From: Roseobacter sp. MH60115
Lineage (GTDB): Bacteria > Pseudomonadota > Alphaproteobacteria > Rhodobacterales > Rhodobacteraceae
Reading direction: 5' to 3'
Assembly: GCF_015644665.1 (NCBI RefSeq)
Contig: NZ_JADOBQ010000002.1
Location: 1-64,000 of the forward strand
Length of the DNA: 64,000 bases
The notes beneath the pieces were generated by a model. That model saw only the letters and a program-made list of their open reading frames with translations, searched no databases and was not told the origin of the DNA. Numbering within the stretch: the first letter of the stretch is position 1; each line of letters starts with the position of its first letter. This document shows positions 53,182-61,844 of this stretch, one piece after another. A program made the position numbers and the translations under genes.

Positions 53182-54519
53182 ATGAACAATACTGAATTCT
53201 CGCAACTTTGGGGGTCCTTGTGGCTCTACCGATTGGCGGTCTGGTTCGACTCAGTCGCCAAGCCCGGCCTTGCTGGTCTGGCAATCATATCGGCAGGCAC
53301 AGCCGTCATTGGATTTGCCAGTCAGTTCGACAATCCCGACCTCGGGATCTACCTCCGCTGCACTGCCATTGGCTTTGCGTTGTGGCTCATCGCCCGCACC
53401 TTCTGGGCAGGGGCATGGATGTTGCCCGCGTTTGAGACGAAGCAACCGTTGCTCATCTACGCAGGTGTTACGGCGGTTGGTTTTTTGATGTTTGCCACAG
53501 TCTCGGTGCTGGGCAGCCTGAGCGCCACAGGCGGCGACATCAGCCGGGGGCTGACGCAGAAGCAAACGATCAATCAACTGGAGAGCAGAGGGCAGCAATT
53601 TGTCCTCTACGTCGGCGAGATTGCGGTCCCGCAGGCCAGTCTTCTGGATCGCGCAGAACAGGCCTTCGACTTCGAGCGCGCCGAAATCGCGGGACAAGGC
53701 CCGACAGGTGTGCCGGGGACAGGATCAGTTTCGAACTCCTTTGGGGCGTCTGGACGGGCCTACGTGCAGGCGGCGCAGCTTCTAGGCACGACACTGACGC
53801 ACGCAGAAGGCAATGTTGTCAACTTTGAAAGCGCCATCGCTGATGCCCGCGCCGTTCAGATTGATGCATCCCTGTCATCGTCCGAACGCGACGCACAGCT
53901 CCAGACCCTAGCAGGCCGCGCGATCTCCGAGATGCGCGCACTGCTGGCACTGAACCCGGCCCGTTCCATCCGTGCAGCGGCAACCAAAATTGCTCAGGGT
54001 GTCCCGCAGCAAAGCCGCGCCAATACGCAATCGCAGGCACGGCTTGACGAGATCTCAGCCTCCATGCGGGCCTTCGCGCGGGTTCTCGATGGTGAGGCGG
54101 ATCGGATCACAGCACTCACGCCAGAACTGCCGGAACAGACGTCTCTCAGCCCAGCAGAGCGGCTGATCCAGACCATGTGGCGCATGCCGGGCTTCACGAT
54201 GGCTGCGATCCTCTTGGACGCCTGCGGGTTTATCGCCATCGGCTTTCGGATTGCGATTTACCGCACTCTGAAGGTCAAAATCGAAGAAGAGAATGCGCGT
54301 CCGGTTCCGGCTTACGTGACACTGGAGGACTTCTGGCGCGTCGAAGAGTTCGTCAAGCGCGCCGAGGAAGCCAAGAAGGCAATCGAATCTGCAAAAGGGA
54401 CTGCGAAGCGCGGTCGTCCGCGTGTGACGCAGCAAAAAGCCCTCCCGAAGGCGGCGAGTCCAAAGGCGTCCAATACAAACCGCAAGCCTGTCAAGCGCGG
54501 AGGTGTGTCCAATGGCTAA
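53182..54519 (+). CDS. Membrane protein at the head of the mobilization group
   Basis: A 445-residue protein with membrane spans at about residues 22-42, 55-75 and 85-105 and a fourth at about 340-360, a long alanine-rich helical extracytoplasmic region between, and a basic K/R/P/A-rich cytoplasmic tail. No family recognised. The following four genes overlap or abut, and the coupling protein among them lacks its own spans, so this protein may help anchor it. Start at 53182; upstream frames give an unconserved tail. Confidence 0.65.
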   Translation: MNNTEFSQLWGSLWLYRLAVWFDSVAKPGLAGLAIISAGTAVIGFASQFDNPDLGIYLRCTAIGFALWLIARTFWAGAWMLPAFETKQPLLIYAGVTAVGFLMFATVSVLGSLSATGGDISRGLTQKQTINQLESRGQQFVLYVGEIAVPQASLLDRAEQAFDFERAEIAGQGPTGVPGTGSVSNSFGASGRAYVQAAQLLGTTLTHAEGNVVNFESAIADARAVQIDASLSSSERDAQLQTLAGRAISEMRALLALNPARSIRAAATKIAQGVPQQSRANTQSQARLDEISASMRAFARVLDGEADRITALTPELPEQTSLSPAERLIQTMWRMPGFTMAAILLDACGFIAIGFRIAIYRTLKVKIEEENARPVPAYVTLEDFWRVEEFVKRAEEAKKAIESAKGTAKRGRPRVTQQKALPKAASPKASNTNRKPVKRGGVSNG

Positions 54520-55684
54520 GCTGTTCTCTATTCTGAACGCATGGCCTGCACTGATCGCTTCGGCGATCAGTGCAGCTATGATCTTCAGCACCGCTGCGGA
54601 ACAGGTAGTTTTGCCGGATTGGCTGATCGACACATTTGCCCAAGGTCCTACGCTAACGGACGATCCGGTGCCACCTGCGCCAGAACCAGAACGCAAGCAT
54701 GCGGTGCCCTACGCGCCCGCGCCCGGTCGGGATGATCGTACGCCGATTGAGTTTATCAGCCATGTGTTTGAGCTGTACGACCCCAAGCTGACGTCAAAGC
54801 TGTCGGGTGTCGGGCCAGTCTATTGGGATCACGCTACGCGTGGGACAGGAGCGCTTATCGCGCGGGATTTGGTGCTCACCACTGGTCACCTGTTTGCTGA
54901 GGACGGTAAATGGGACGGGCCATTTGGCCCGACCAACAAACCGCCCGCTCCGTCGGACGGGCGCATCTACATCGCGGCGTGCGAACGCACCTATGATTTT
55001 AGGTCCATTCACCTCGGCAGCCTTGCCCCACGCAAAAGGCTAGGACTGGACTACGCAATCGCAGAATTGAGCGAGCCCGCCTGCGCCGCAGCAACACCAC
55101 TTCCGCTCGCGCATACACCGGATGATTTGGTCGGTGCCGAGGAGCAAATTTTATTTAACATGGGTGCTTACCCAATCGAAGAAGTGGAGCGCTATGCCAC
55201 GCACCCGCTCTTTGCGGAGCGTCTGAAGGAAAGCAGTCAGTTTAGTCGCCAAACGGTCTTCGGAGTTAGCTGTACTGCGGCGGGCCGTCGTGACACCGGA
55301 GACGTGGCGGAAGGATCAACTGCGGTCATCGAGACAGAAGGCTGTGACGGTGTGCCCGGCGGATCGGGGGGGCCTCTTCTGGTCTCGCGCGATGGCGGGG
55401 CGGGATACAGCATCATCGGTGTTGCCAACAGCTATCGCCCGGACACCGAGTACAACAATTACACCCGCATCGAAGGCGCGTTTGCCAAACACCTCGGCGC
55501 GTTTGTCGAACTGGCGGAGCTGCCTGCGGCCATCGGATCGTCTGCAATTGCCTCCACATCAGACATCGCTGGGCCTTGGTTGCCGATGGCCTCGGACGGC
55601 CCCGTCGCCGTTCCATCCCACATCGCAAAACCGAATCCTCTAGTGCTGGAGACGGTGTTGCAATCAGGGGAGACGCATCAATGA
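54512..55684 (+). CDS. Periplasmic trypsin-like serine protease
   Basis: A 390-residue chymotrypsin-fold protease. It has an N-terminal signal/anchor segment (about 8-30), a proline-rich linker, His126 in VLTTGH, Asp180 in GLDYAIAEL and Ser285 in GVPGGSGGPLL, a complete catalytic triad. It starts inside the end of the preceding membrane protein gene (8-base overlap) and overlaps the next start as ATGA. A protease inside a mobilization operon is unusual. It might process an envelope protein to allow transfer; this is inference. Confidence 0.82.
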   Translation: MAKLFSILNAWPALIASAISAAMIFSTAAEQVVLPDWLIDTFAQGPTLTDDPVPPAPEPERKHAVPYAPAPGRDDRTPIEFISHVFELYDPKLTSKLSGVGPVYWDHATRGTGALIARDLVLTTGHLFAEDGKWDGPFGPTNKPPAPSDGRIYIAACERTYDFRSIHLGSLAPRKRLGLDYAIAELSEPACAAATPLPLAHTPDDLVGAEEQILFNMGAYPIEEVERYATHPLFAERLKESSQFSRQTVFGVSCTAAGRRDTGDVAEGSTAVIETEGCDGVPGGSGGPLLVSRDGGAGYSIIGVANSYRPDTEYNNYTRIEGAFAKHLGAFVELAELPAAIGSSAIASTSDIAGPWLPMASDGPVAVPSHIAKPNPLVLETVLQSGETHQ

Positions 55685-56001
55685 ACTTTTTTGGAGGTAT
55701 GTTTGGCGGGGGCGGCAAGCCCCCAAGCCCATTGATCGCGAGCAGTGGCAAGTGGCTGGCGACCTGCATCGGCATCTATGCGGCGATCTTCTGGGTCCCG
55801 GATGTCTGGATGGCCTGGGAGGACACAATCGTGCGGGCCATCCTTGCGCGGTACGAGGGGACAGCGGCGGCGATTATTTACTGGCTGCTGAAGATCGCGG
55901 CCTATCCGCTGATGTTCTTTGCCGTAAAGATGGCCCTCGGCATCGGGTTCCTGTCCTTTGTCATGAGCATCATGCTGAACCTCTTTGGTGGTAAACGGTG
56001 A
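55681..56001 (+). CDS. Small inner-membrane protein of the mobilization group
   Basis: A 106-residue protein with a glycine-rich N-terminus (MNFFGGMFGGGGKPP) and two or three spans (KWLATCIGIYAAIFWVP; AAAIIYWLLKIAAYPLMFFAVKMALGIGFLSFVMSIM). No family known. It starts in the protease stop and overlaps the coupling protein start (TGATG). It may supply the membrane part that the coupling protein lacks. Confidence 0.7.
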   Translation: MNFFGGMFGGGGKPPSPLIASSGKWLATCIGIYAAIFWVPDVWMAWEDTIVRAILARYEGTAAAIIYWLLKIAAYPLMFFAVKMALGIGFLSFVMSIMLNLFGGKR

Positions 56002-57614
56002 TGCGCGGGAACAATGCTGATGATCGCTTCGGCTCCAGCAATTGGGCGCGCGGGCATCATTTGGCGTCGGCGGGACTGTTCGACCAGCACCAAACGTCAA
56101 TCTTCGTGGGCTATTTCAAAGGGCGGCGGGTCTACTTCCATGGACCCGCCGGAATGACCATAACGGCAGGCGCGCGGGCGGGTAAAATGCGGGATGTGAT
56201 TGCCCGCAACCTACTGTCCGGCACCTGCCAGCATTCGATCATCTTTCTCGATCTGAAGGGCGAAGGGGCTTACATCTCGCAGGACCAGACCCGCGACGGA
56301 AAGTATCTGGGCTTTTGGAACCCGGCGGGTCTGCACGGCTTGCCGCAGGACCGGATCAACTTTCTCGCCCACATGCATATCGACAGCCCGACACTGGTGT
56401 CGGACGTGAAGGTCTTCTGGGAGAACCTGATCGCGCCCGGAAATAACTTTGGTTCCTCATACTTCAAAGACCGCGCGCGCGAGTTCGGTGAAGCATTGTC
56501 CCTTGCGATCTGCGAATGCGGTGAGGAGCTAAGCTTCCCACGGCTCTATGAAGCGATCAATCTCATTCCCGGTGGGGGCGACCGGTGGCAGGACTTTGCC
56601 TTCCACATGTCTAAATCCCGTTTTCCTAATGTGCGCAGCATCGAAGAAGAGATCGCCGAAGGGCGTGGCCAGAGCGGTGATGGCTTTCGTGGTATTTTAG
56701 GGGAGCTTTTCCGAGCAACCGCCTGCCTCTCTGATCCTATTCTGATGGCGTCCGTCTCGCCGCCTTACACCCTCGCGATGCAGGATATCGTGACCGGCGA
56801 ACAGCCATGGCAGTTCTACCTGATGCCCCCCGCCGAGTTCGTGCAGTCTTGGTCACCCGTCATCAAATCTGCCTTCGTCTCTGCGATGCTGCTCAAAAGT
56901 CGCGCGCCAACCGCCCGCCGTATCACCTTCTTTCTGGACGAATGCGGCCAGTTAGGGGGCGAGAATGGATTTCCACTTGTGCCGCGTCTGTTCACATACG
57001 GCGCAGGGATCGGCATCCAGCCGGTCGCGGTGTTCCAGTCCAACGGTCAGATGAAAGGCCTTGGTCCGGGTGCGAAAGAGCTGATCCAATCCAGCAGTGC
57101 GGCCACCCTTATGTTCGCAATGCGCGGCGATGTCGAAAGCTGTCAGGACTGCGTTGCCCGTCTCGGGACCCAAACGCTCAAATACGATGACACGCTGGCC
57201 CAGCAACGCGCCGCACACCAGCGCAATCAAGCCCTGCAATCGCTGATCCAGGGCGGCGATCCGCTGCAAGCCGCCTTCACCATGGCGCAAAGCGGTTTTG
57301 AAGAGACGCATCAGACGAAACAGGGACGCCCTCTCCGCACCATGGACGAGGCTATGAACATGCCGAGCGACCGGGCATACTTCTTCCACGAAGACGTGCC
57401 GTTTCCGATTGAGCTGGAGCGGAGCCCTTATTGGCAATCCCGCGATCTCGCCGGGCTGTACCATCCCAATCCATACCACCCTCCGATTGACCGCGTGAAC
57501 GTGCAAACCCGTTGGGGGCAGCGCATGCGCCGCGTCATCACCGAACCCGTGCCGGATTACTACGCCCACCTGCCGCAGTATCGGTGCGGTACGTGGTCCT
57601 ACGTGGAGATGTAG
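56001..57614 (+). CDS. Type IV coupling protein, TraG/VirD4-like, without membrane spans
   Basis: A 537-residue ATPase of the VirD4/TraG family. It has a degenerate Walker A, GARAGK (57-62), then FLDLKGEGAY, Walker B FFLDECGQLG, and the C-terminal ERSPYWQSRDLAGLYHPNP block. TraG/VirD4 usually has two N-terminal spans; none are seen here, so it should bind the membrane through partners such as the preceding small membrane protein. It would pump the relaxase-DNA complex into a helper conjugation pore. TGATG start overlap with the preceding gene. Confidence 0.82.
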   Translation: MRGNNADDRFGSSNWARGHHLASAGLFDQHQTSIFVGYFKGRRVYFHGPAGMTITAGARAGKMRDVIARNLLSGTCQHSIIFLDLKGEGAYISQDQTRDGKYLGFWNPAGLHGLPQDRINFLAHMHIDSPTLVSDVKVFWENLIAPGNNFGSSYFKDRAREFGEALSLAICECGEELSFPRLYEAINLIPGGGDRWQDFAFHMSKSRFPNVRSIEEEIAEGRGQSGDGFRGILGELFRATACLSDPILMASVSPPYTLAMQDIVTGEQPWQFYLMPPAEFVQSWSPVIKSAFVSAMLLKSRAPTARRITFFLDECGQLGGENGFPLVPRLFTYGAGIGIQPVAVFQSNGQMKGLGPGAKELIQSSSAATLMFAMRGDVESCQDCVARLGTQTLKYDDTLAQQRAAHQRNQALQSLIQGGDPLQAAFTMAQSGFEETHQTKQGRPLRTMDEAMNMPSDRAYFFHEDVPFPIELERSPYWQSRDLAGLYHPNPYHPPIDRVNVQTRWGQRMRRVITEPVPDYYAHLPQYRCGTWSYVEM

Positions 57615-57617
57615 CCA

Positions 57618-58262
57618 ATGACCAAACGTGAACCCATCACCTACGCGGATTCTGTGCCGGACTTGCCGGAGAGCGGTTTTGCCAAGCGCATGAAAGAAAT
57701 GCGGATCGCGCGTCTCTTTGCTGAACGGAGTGCGGCGAACCAAAACGCCCAGGGAAAAACCCAGCAACGGGGGCCATCCCACACGCCTGAAAAATCGATG
57801 GTAGAGAAAGACCGTCCCCATCCTGCACCGCGTCCGTCACCGGGTCTCGCCGCTGAGGTCGATGCCGCGAGCTTTGACGCGCGGTGGGAGGCCGAGCGCC
57901 AGCGCCACACACAATCGTATTCACCCCAACCTCAAACAGGAGAAACTGCCATGTCTGACGACACAGAAAGCACCCGCCGCCCGGAAGAGACCCTTCGTGA
58001 GGGTTCGTTGAAAGCCGCCATCTGGCGCAACGAAGGCGAACACGGGGCCTATCATTCCGTCATTGTCGCCCGCACCTACAAGGACCGCGAGGGCAATCTG
58101 CAGGATACGCAAAGCTTCCGCGCCAAGGATATGCTGGGGCTGTCCGAGCTTGCTCGGCAAACCCACCACACCGTCCAAGATCGTGACCGCGAACTCTTCA
58201 AGGAACGTCGCCAGAGCCAGCAAGCGCAGGCTCAATCGCGTGGTCGAGGCCACAGCCGGTAA
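57618..58262 (+). CDS. Mobile-element hypothetical protein
   Basis: A 214-residue protein in two parts: a basic, disordered N-terminal ~120 residues, and a C-terminal domain (LREGSLKAAIWRNEGEHG-YHSVIVARTYKD..., FRAKDMLGLSELARQ) that I recognise from short hypothetical proteins of alphaproteobacterial plasmids and islands. Function unknown. It follows the coupling protein by 3 bases. A Met at about residue 110 could be a second start. Confidence 0.7.
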   Translation: MTKREPITYADSVPDLPESGFAKRMKEMRIARLFAERSAANQNAQGKTQQRGPSHTPEKSMVEKDRPHPAPRPSPGLAAEVDAASFDARWEAERQRHTQSYSPQPQTGETAMSDDTESTRRPEETLREGSLKAAIWRNEGEHGAYHSVIVARTYKDREGNLQDTQSFRAKDMLGLSELARQTHHTVQDRDRELFKERRQSQQAQAQSRGRGHSR

Positions 58263-58401
58263 GCACCAGCATGGGCGCGATACGCGTCCATGCGCCACAG
58301 AAATAGGAAAATAATCCTTGCCAGATAACAACTTACGTGTTTTTATGTTCCTCTTTTGTTCTCAAGCAATAGGAGCAAACAACCGACTAGAAAGGACCAA
58401 T

Positions 58402-58500
58402 ATGCCCACAACACCACCCACCCCACCGCCAAAGGATACATTACTGCACTCAAGCCTCCAATCGCTTGTGGATAAATCCGCATCCGGCCAAATTGTTTGA
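58402..58500 (+). CDS. 32-residue small ORF
   Basis: MPTTPPTPPPKDTLLHSSLQ... has GAAAGGA six bases before its ATG, and lies just upstream of another small gene and the recombinase. Proline-rich, no known family. Support comes only from the ribosome site and position. Confidence 0.45.
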   Translation: MPTTPPTPPPKDTLLHSSLQSLVDKSASGQIV

Positions 58501-58510
58501 GGTGCTGAGT

Positions 58511-58702
58511 ATGAACAATGATGTAAAATGGGATAATCAGAATAGAAAACTGGCTCCAAGATTGGGCAAAAAGCGCGGTGACCTGCGCGGCATTGTACGC
58601 TTCCTTGCACACCGTGCCGCCGAGCGGACTTGGAAGTCCATGCAGCAATCAGAGAACGGGCCGCAACAAAAGCAAGGAGAAAGCCAAGGATGCGAGCAGT
58701 AA
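58511..58702 (+). CDS. 63-residue basic protein upstream of the recombinase
   Basis: A small basic protein (NRKLAPRLGKKRGDLRGIVRFLAHRAAERTWKSMQQ) with GAGGTG before its ATG at 58511. It overlaps the recombinase start by 13 bases. It is a candidate recombination directionality factor (excisionase) because of its size, charge and place, but no known motif is seen. Confidence 0.55.
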   Translation: MNNDVKWDNQNRKLAPRLGKKRGDLRGIVRFLAHRAAERTWKSMQQSENGPQQKQGESQGCEQ

Positions 58703-60332
58703 TTTATGCACGGTATTCGAGTGACATGCAGTCTGAGGCATCTATCGAGGACCAAGTACGCCTGTGTGAATTGCGCGCCAAAGCAGCAGGGCATCTCACC
58801 ATTGAGACATATGCGGATCACGGTATTTCTGGTGCGTCCACCCTCCTGCGGCCAGGCGTGCAAAGGTTAATGCAAGATGCCATGGCCGGAAAATTCGATT
58901 TTGTTTACGCAGAAGCGCTGGACCGCATGAGCCGTGATCAGGAAGATATTGCCGCGATCTATAAGCGGCTATCGTTCGCGGATGTTCAGATCATTACCCT
59001 TTCAGAAGGCGAGATTTCAGAGCTTCATATCGGCTTGAAAGGCACGATGAATGCTCTCTTCCTAAAAGACCTTGCCCAAAAGACCCATCGCGGATTGCGC
59101 GGGCGGGTCGAAGCTGGACGGTCGGGCGGCGGGAACGCCTTTGGCTATGATGTCGTCAAGAATGAAGAGGATAAAGGTCAGCGCGTGATCAACGGCACCG
59201 AGGCTGCCGTCGTTCAGCGCATCTTTGATGACTATCTCGCCGGGATATCACCGAAGAAGATTGCCTTTGCGCTCAATAGCGAAGGTATTGCAGCCCCGAC
59301 TGCCCGCCATTGGGGCCCAAGCACAATCTATGGTAACCGCGAACGTGGCACCGGCATTCTCAATAATGAACTCTACAACGGACGGATGGTGTGGAACCGT
59401 CTGCGCTATGCAAAGAATCCAGAGACGGGGAAACGCGTCTCGCGGCTCAACCCGGAATCCGAGTGGATCGTGAAAGACGTGCCCGATCTGCGGATTATTG
59501 ATCAGGCGACCTGGGACGCCGTCAAACAAAAGCAGGGGGGTATCAATAAGAAGGCGCAGTCCGGTTTTTGGAACGCGCGTCGTCCCAAAAACCTGTTCTC
59601 CTACCTGATCAAATGCGGTGAGTGCGGCGGTGGGTGTTCCTCCGTCAATGCCACACAAATCGGGTGTTCCAGTGCCCGCAACAAAGGCACGTGTGGCAAC
59701 AAGCTGACAATCAGCCGCAACTACCTTGAAGAAGATATCCTTGGCGCACTGCAGGGCCAGCTAATGGACCCGGAGCTCTGCGCCCTGTTCTGCAAAGAGT
59801 ACACCGACCATCTGAACCGGCTGCGGCGTACGCGCATCGATGCCACCGCAACCCACCGTAAAGAGCTCGCCAAGCTGGAACGTGAACGCGTTCGCATTGT
59901 CGATGCCATCAAGGACGGTCTTCCGGCTGACATGGTTCGTGACGATGCACAGCGGATTTCGACGCGTATGGAGGTCTTGAAGCGGGAACTTGAGAGCGAA
60001 AGCGCCCCAGCTCCAATTCTACATCCCGCGATGGCAGACATGTACACACGTGAAGTTCAAAAACTGATCAAGACACTGAACGAGGGCGAGCACCGCGAGG
60101 AGGCTGCAGGATTGATTCGTAAACTTATCGATAAGATAGTGCTGACACCTGATGCGACAGGGTCGCGGCTCACGGTCAACTTAGAAGGCGATTTGGCAGG
60201 TATCTTGGCGATGTCAGTAGGCGAACAACCTGCAGAACGCTCTATCCACGCTGATTTGGATGTTCTGAAGGTTTTGGCGGAATCTAACCACCAGCACCCT
60301 GAGCTAGCTGCTCAAGGGGTAGTAGGAATAAG

Positions 60333-60354
<22 letters not shown>
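58690..60354 (+). CDS. Large serine recombinase/integrase
   Basis: A 554-residue site-specific recombinase. The catalytic Ser10 is in YARYSSDMQ, the resolvase-fold core ends with ...LRGRVEAGRSGGGNAFGYDV, then comes a recombinase domain (RIFDDYLAGISPKKIAFALNSEGI), a zinc ribbon (CGECGGGC...C...C), and a coiled-coil (HRKELAKLERERVRIV). It would integrate and excise the element. The last seven codons and the stop lie in antisense tRNA-fMet sequence, so the C-terminal tail is made by the insertion. AAGGAGAAAGCCAAGG precedes the ATG at 58690. Confidence 0.9.
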
Positions 60355-60409
<55 letters not shown>

Positions 60410-60484
60410 ACAGTTTCCGTTCGCATCTATTATGGCTCGCACGTAGGGAGTTCAAGCGGATTCATGGAATTTTTTAAGGTTTTC

Positions 60485-61450
60485 TTACTTGTTTGTTACA
60501 TCAAGCAGGTAGGCAATCACATTGTTCAGGTCTTCTTCCGTTTTCAGACCGGAAAAGGCCATAGAAGTCCCTTTCAAATAGTCTTTGGGTTTCGCGAGGA
60601 AGCCCATAAGTGTCTCTGCGTCCCAGACGATGCCGGAAGCGGCCATCGCTTCGGAGTAGGCAAAACCATCCAGATCTCCTGCTTTACGGCCCATCACGCG
60701 ATGGAGGCTTGGGCCCGCGCCGTTTCTGTCTTCTTTCAAGCTGTGGCATGCCTTGCATTTGCGAAATACTTTCTCGCCTGCCTCTACATCGCCAGCGACC
60801 TGCGTCGTCAGTATAGGGGCAGGGGCGGCAGGTGCCGCCTCTGCTTTTTGGTTGTCCGCGTTGAAAATCAGGCGTAGGGTCACTGGTGATGTGCGTGTAA
60901 TGCCGGGCAGATCCGCCAATTCCATCAACTTGGTGACACCGGCGTCGATGCCTGCATCTTTGGTACTCAGAAACAACATGTCATTGGTTGTCACCATGAC
61001 CGCGGCTTCCGAAAGGCGAGCAACGAACATCTCCGTCTCGATGTCGACATTGATCCCAACCAGAGAGAGGACGCCCTGGACGTCAATGACCGTTGTCTCA
61101 CCAATGGCCAGCCCGCCGACTTCGCTCATGTCGATCATCGCGTCCAGAGTTGCCGTCGGAGCGTTTTGAAAAACATGCTCAACCATCCGTTCATTGCGAA
61201 TATCGATATTGGTCTGAACAGAGTTCAACGCGATCTCGATGCTTGCTGCCCCGTCGGGCATCACGGTGCCGGACAGTGTCTCGAAACTGTGCACCTCCCC
61301 AACAGTGTCCTTCTTGATGGATCCAAATGCGACTTTCGATGTCGTGCCATCCAATGTCCACGACGTTGCGGTGTGCCCATCGGCAAGTGCAGTCGTCGCA
61401 AGACCAAGCGAGCAAAGACCGATCAGCGCATTTTTAATTGTATAGATCAT
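60485..61450 (-). CDS. YceI-like domain fused to a class I cytochrome c
   Basis: A 321-residue periplasmic protein. A signal peptide (IYTIKNALIGLCSLGLATTALA) is followed by a YceI-like beta-barrel domain (about 25-205, starting TATSWTLDGTTSKVAFGSIKKDT) and an alanine/proline linker. A cytochrome c domain follows, with one CKACH haem site and a distal Met in LKGTSMAFSGL. YceI proteins bind isoprenoid quinone-like lipids; fused to cytochrome c, they may transfer electrons from a lipid carrier. Start at 61450; 61492 is an alternative. It lies right beside tRNA-fMet, outside the element. Confidence 0.85.
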   Translation of the reverse strand: MIYTIKNALIGLCSLGLATTALADGHTATSWTLDGTTSKVAFGSIKKDTVGEVHSFETLSGTVMPDGAASIEIALNSVQTNIDIRNERMVEHVFQNAPTATLDAMIDMSEVGGLAIGETTVIDVQGVLSLVGINVDIETEMFVARLSEAAVMVTTNDMLFLSTKDAGIDAGVTKLMELADLPGITRTSPVTLRLIFNADNQKAEAAPAAPAPILTTQVAGDVEAGEKVFRKCKACHSLKEDRNGAGPSLHRVMGRKAGDLDGFAYSEAMAASGIVWDAETLMGFLAKPKDYLKGTSMAFSGLKTEEDLNNVIAYLLDVTNK

Positions 61451-61844
61451 AAATTCTCCTCCTGTTGACGGTCGCAACCAAGGCAACCGCATATCGAGAG
61501 AACACGCAGTGACGGAGAATTATTCAGATATGGCCTACCACCGAGGGTGAGCGCCCGGAGAACCGCTGCATCAAAGGCTGTCTAAAATATCCAGGGCGGT
61601 ACATTTGATCATTGGACGTGCTTGGCGCGCGTCAAAACCCTGCGAGGATCGCGAGGCTGTCTTGCCGGTGCCTGAGCCTCCGGGCAAGCAGCGTTTGCGG
61701 GGCAAACTTATTCATGCCCGTAGCGGACCTTTGGGGCAGAAACAGGTTGGAAACGGACTAAGCGTGTAGATCCGTGTGGAAAGAAAGCGATTTTGTGACC
61801 GGTGGAAAATGGAGCCTGCCCGAGCACTGCCGCACGGTCTTCTA
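61451..61844. other. Stretch without a recognisable gene
   Basis: About 390 bases between the YceI-cytochrome gene and the 3' end of the surface protein gene. Open frames here are unsupported. Likely holds the promoter of the YceI-cytochrome gene. Confidence 0.35.

Noticed and set aside
53182-57614. A type IV secretion (VirB) gene cluster
   Set aside because: No VirB4 ATPase, VirB11 or pore components are recognisable; only a coupling protein and unknown membrane proteins are present.
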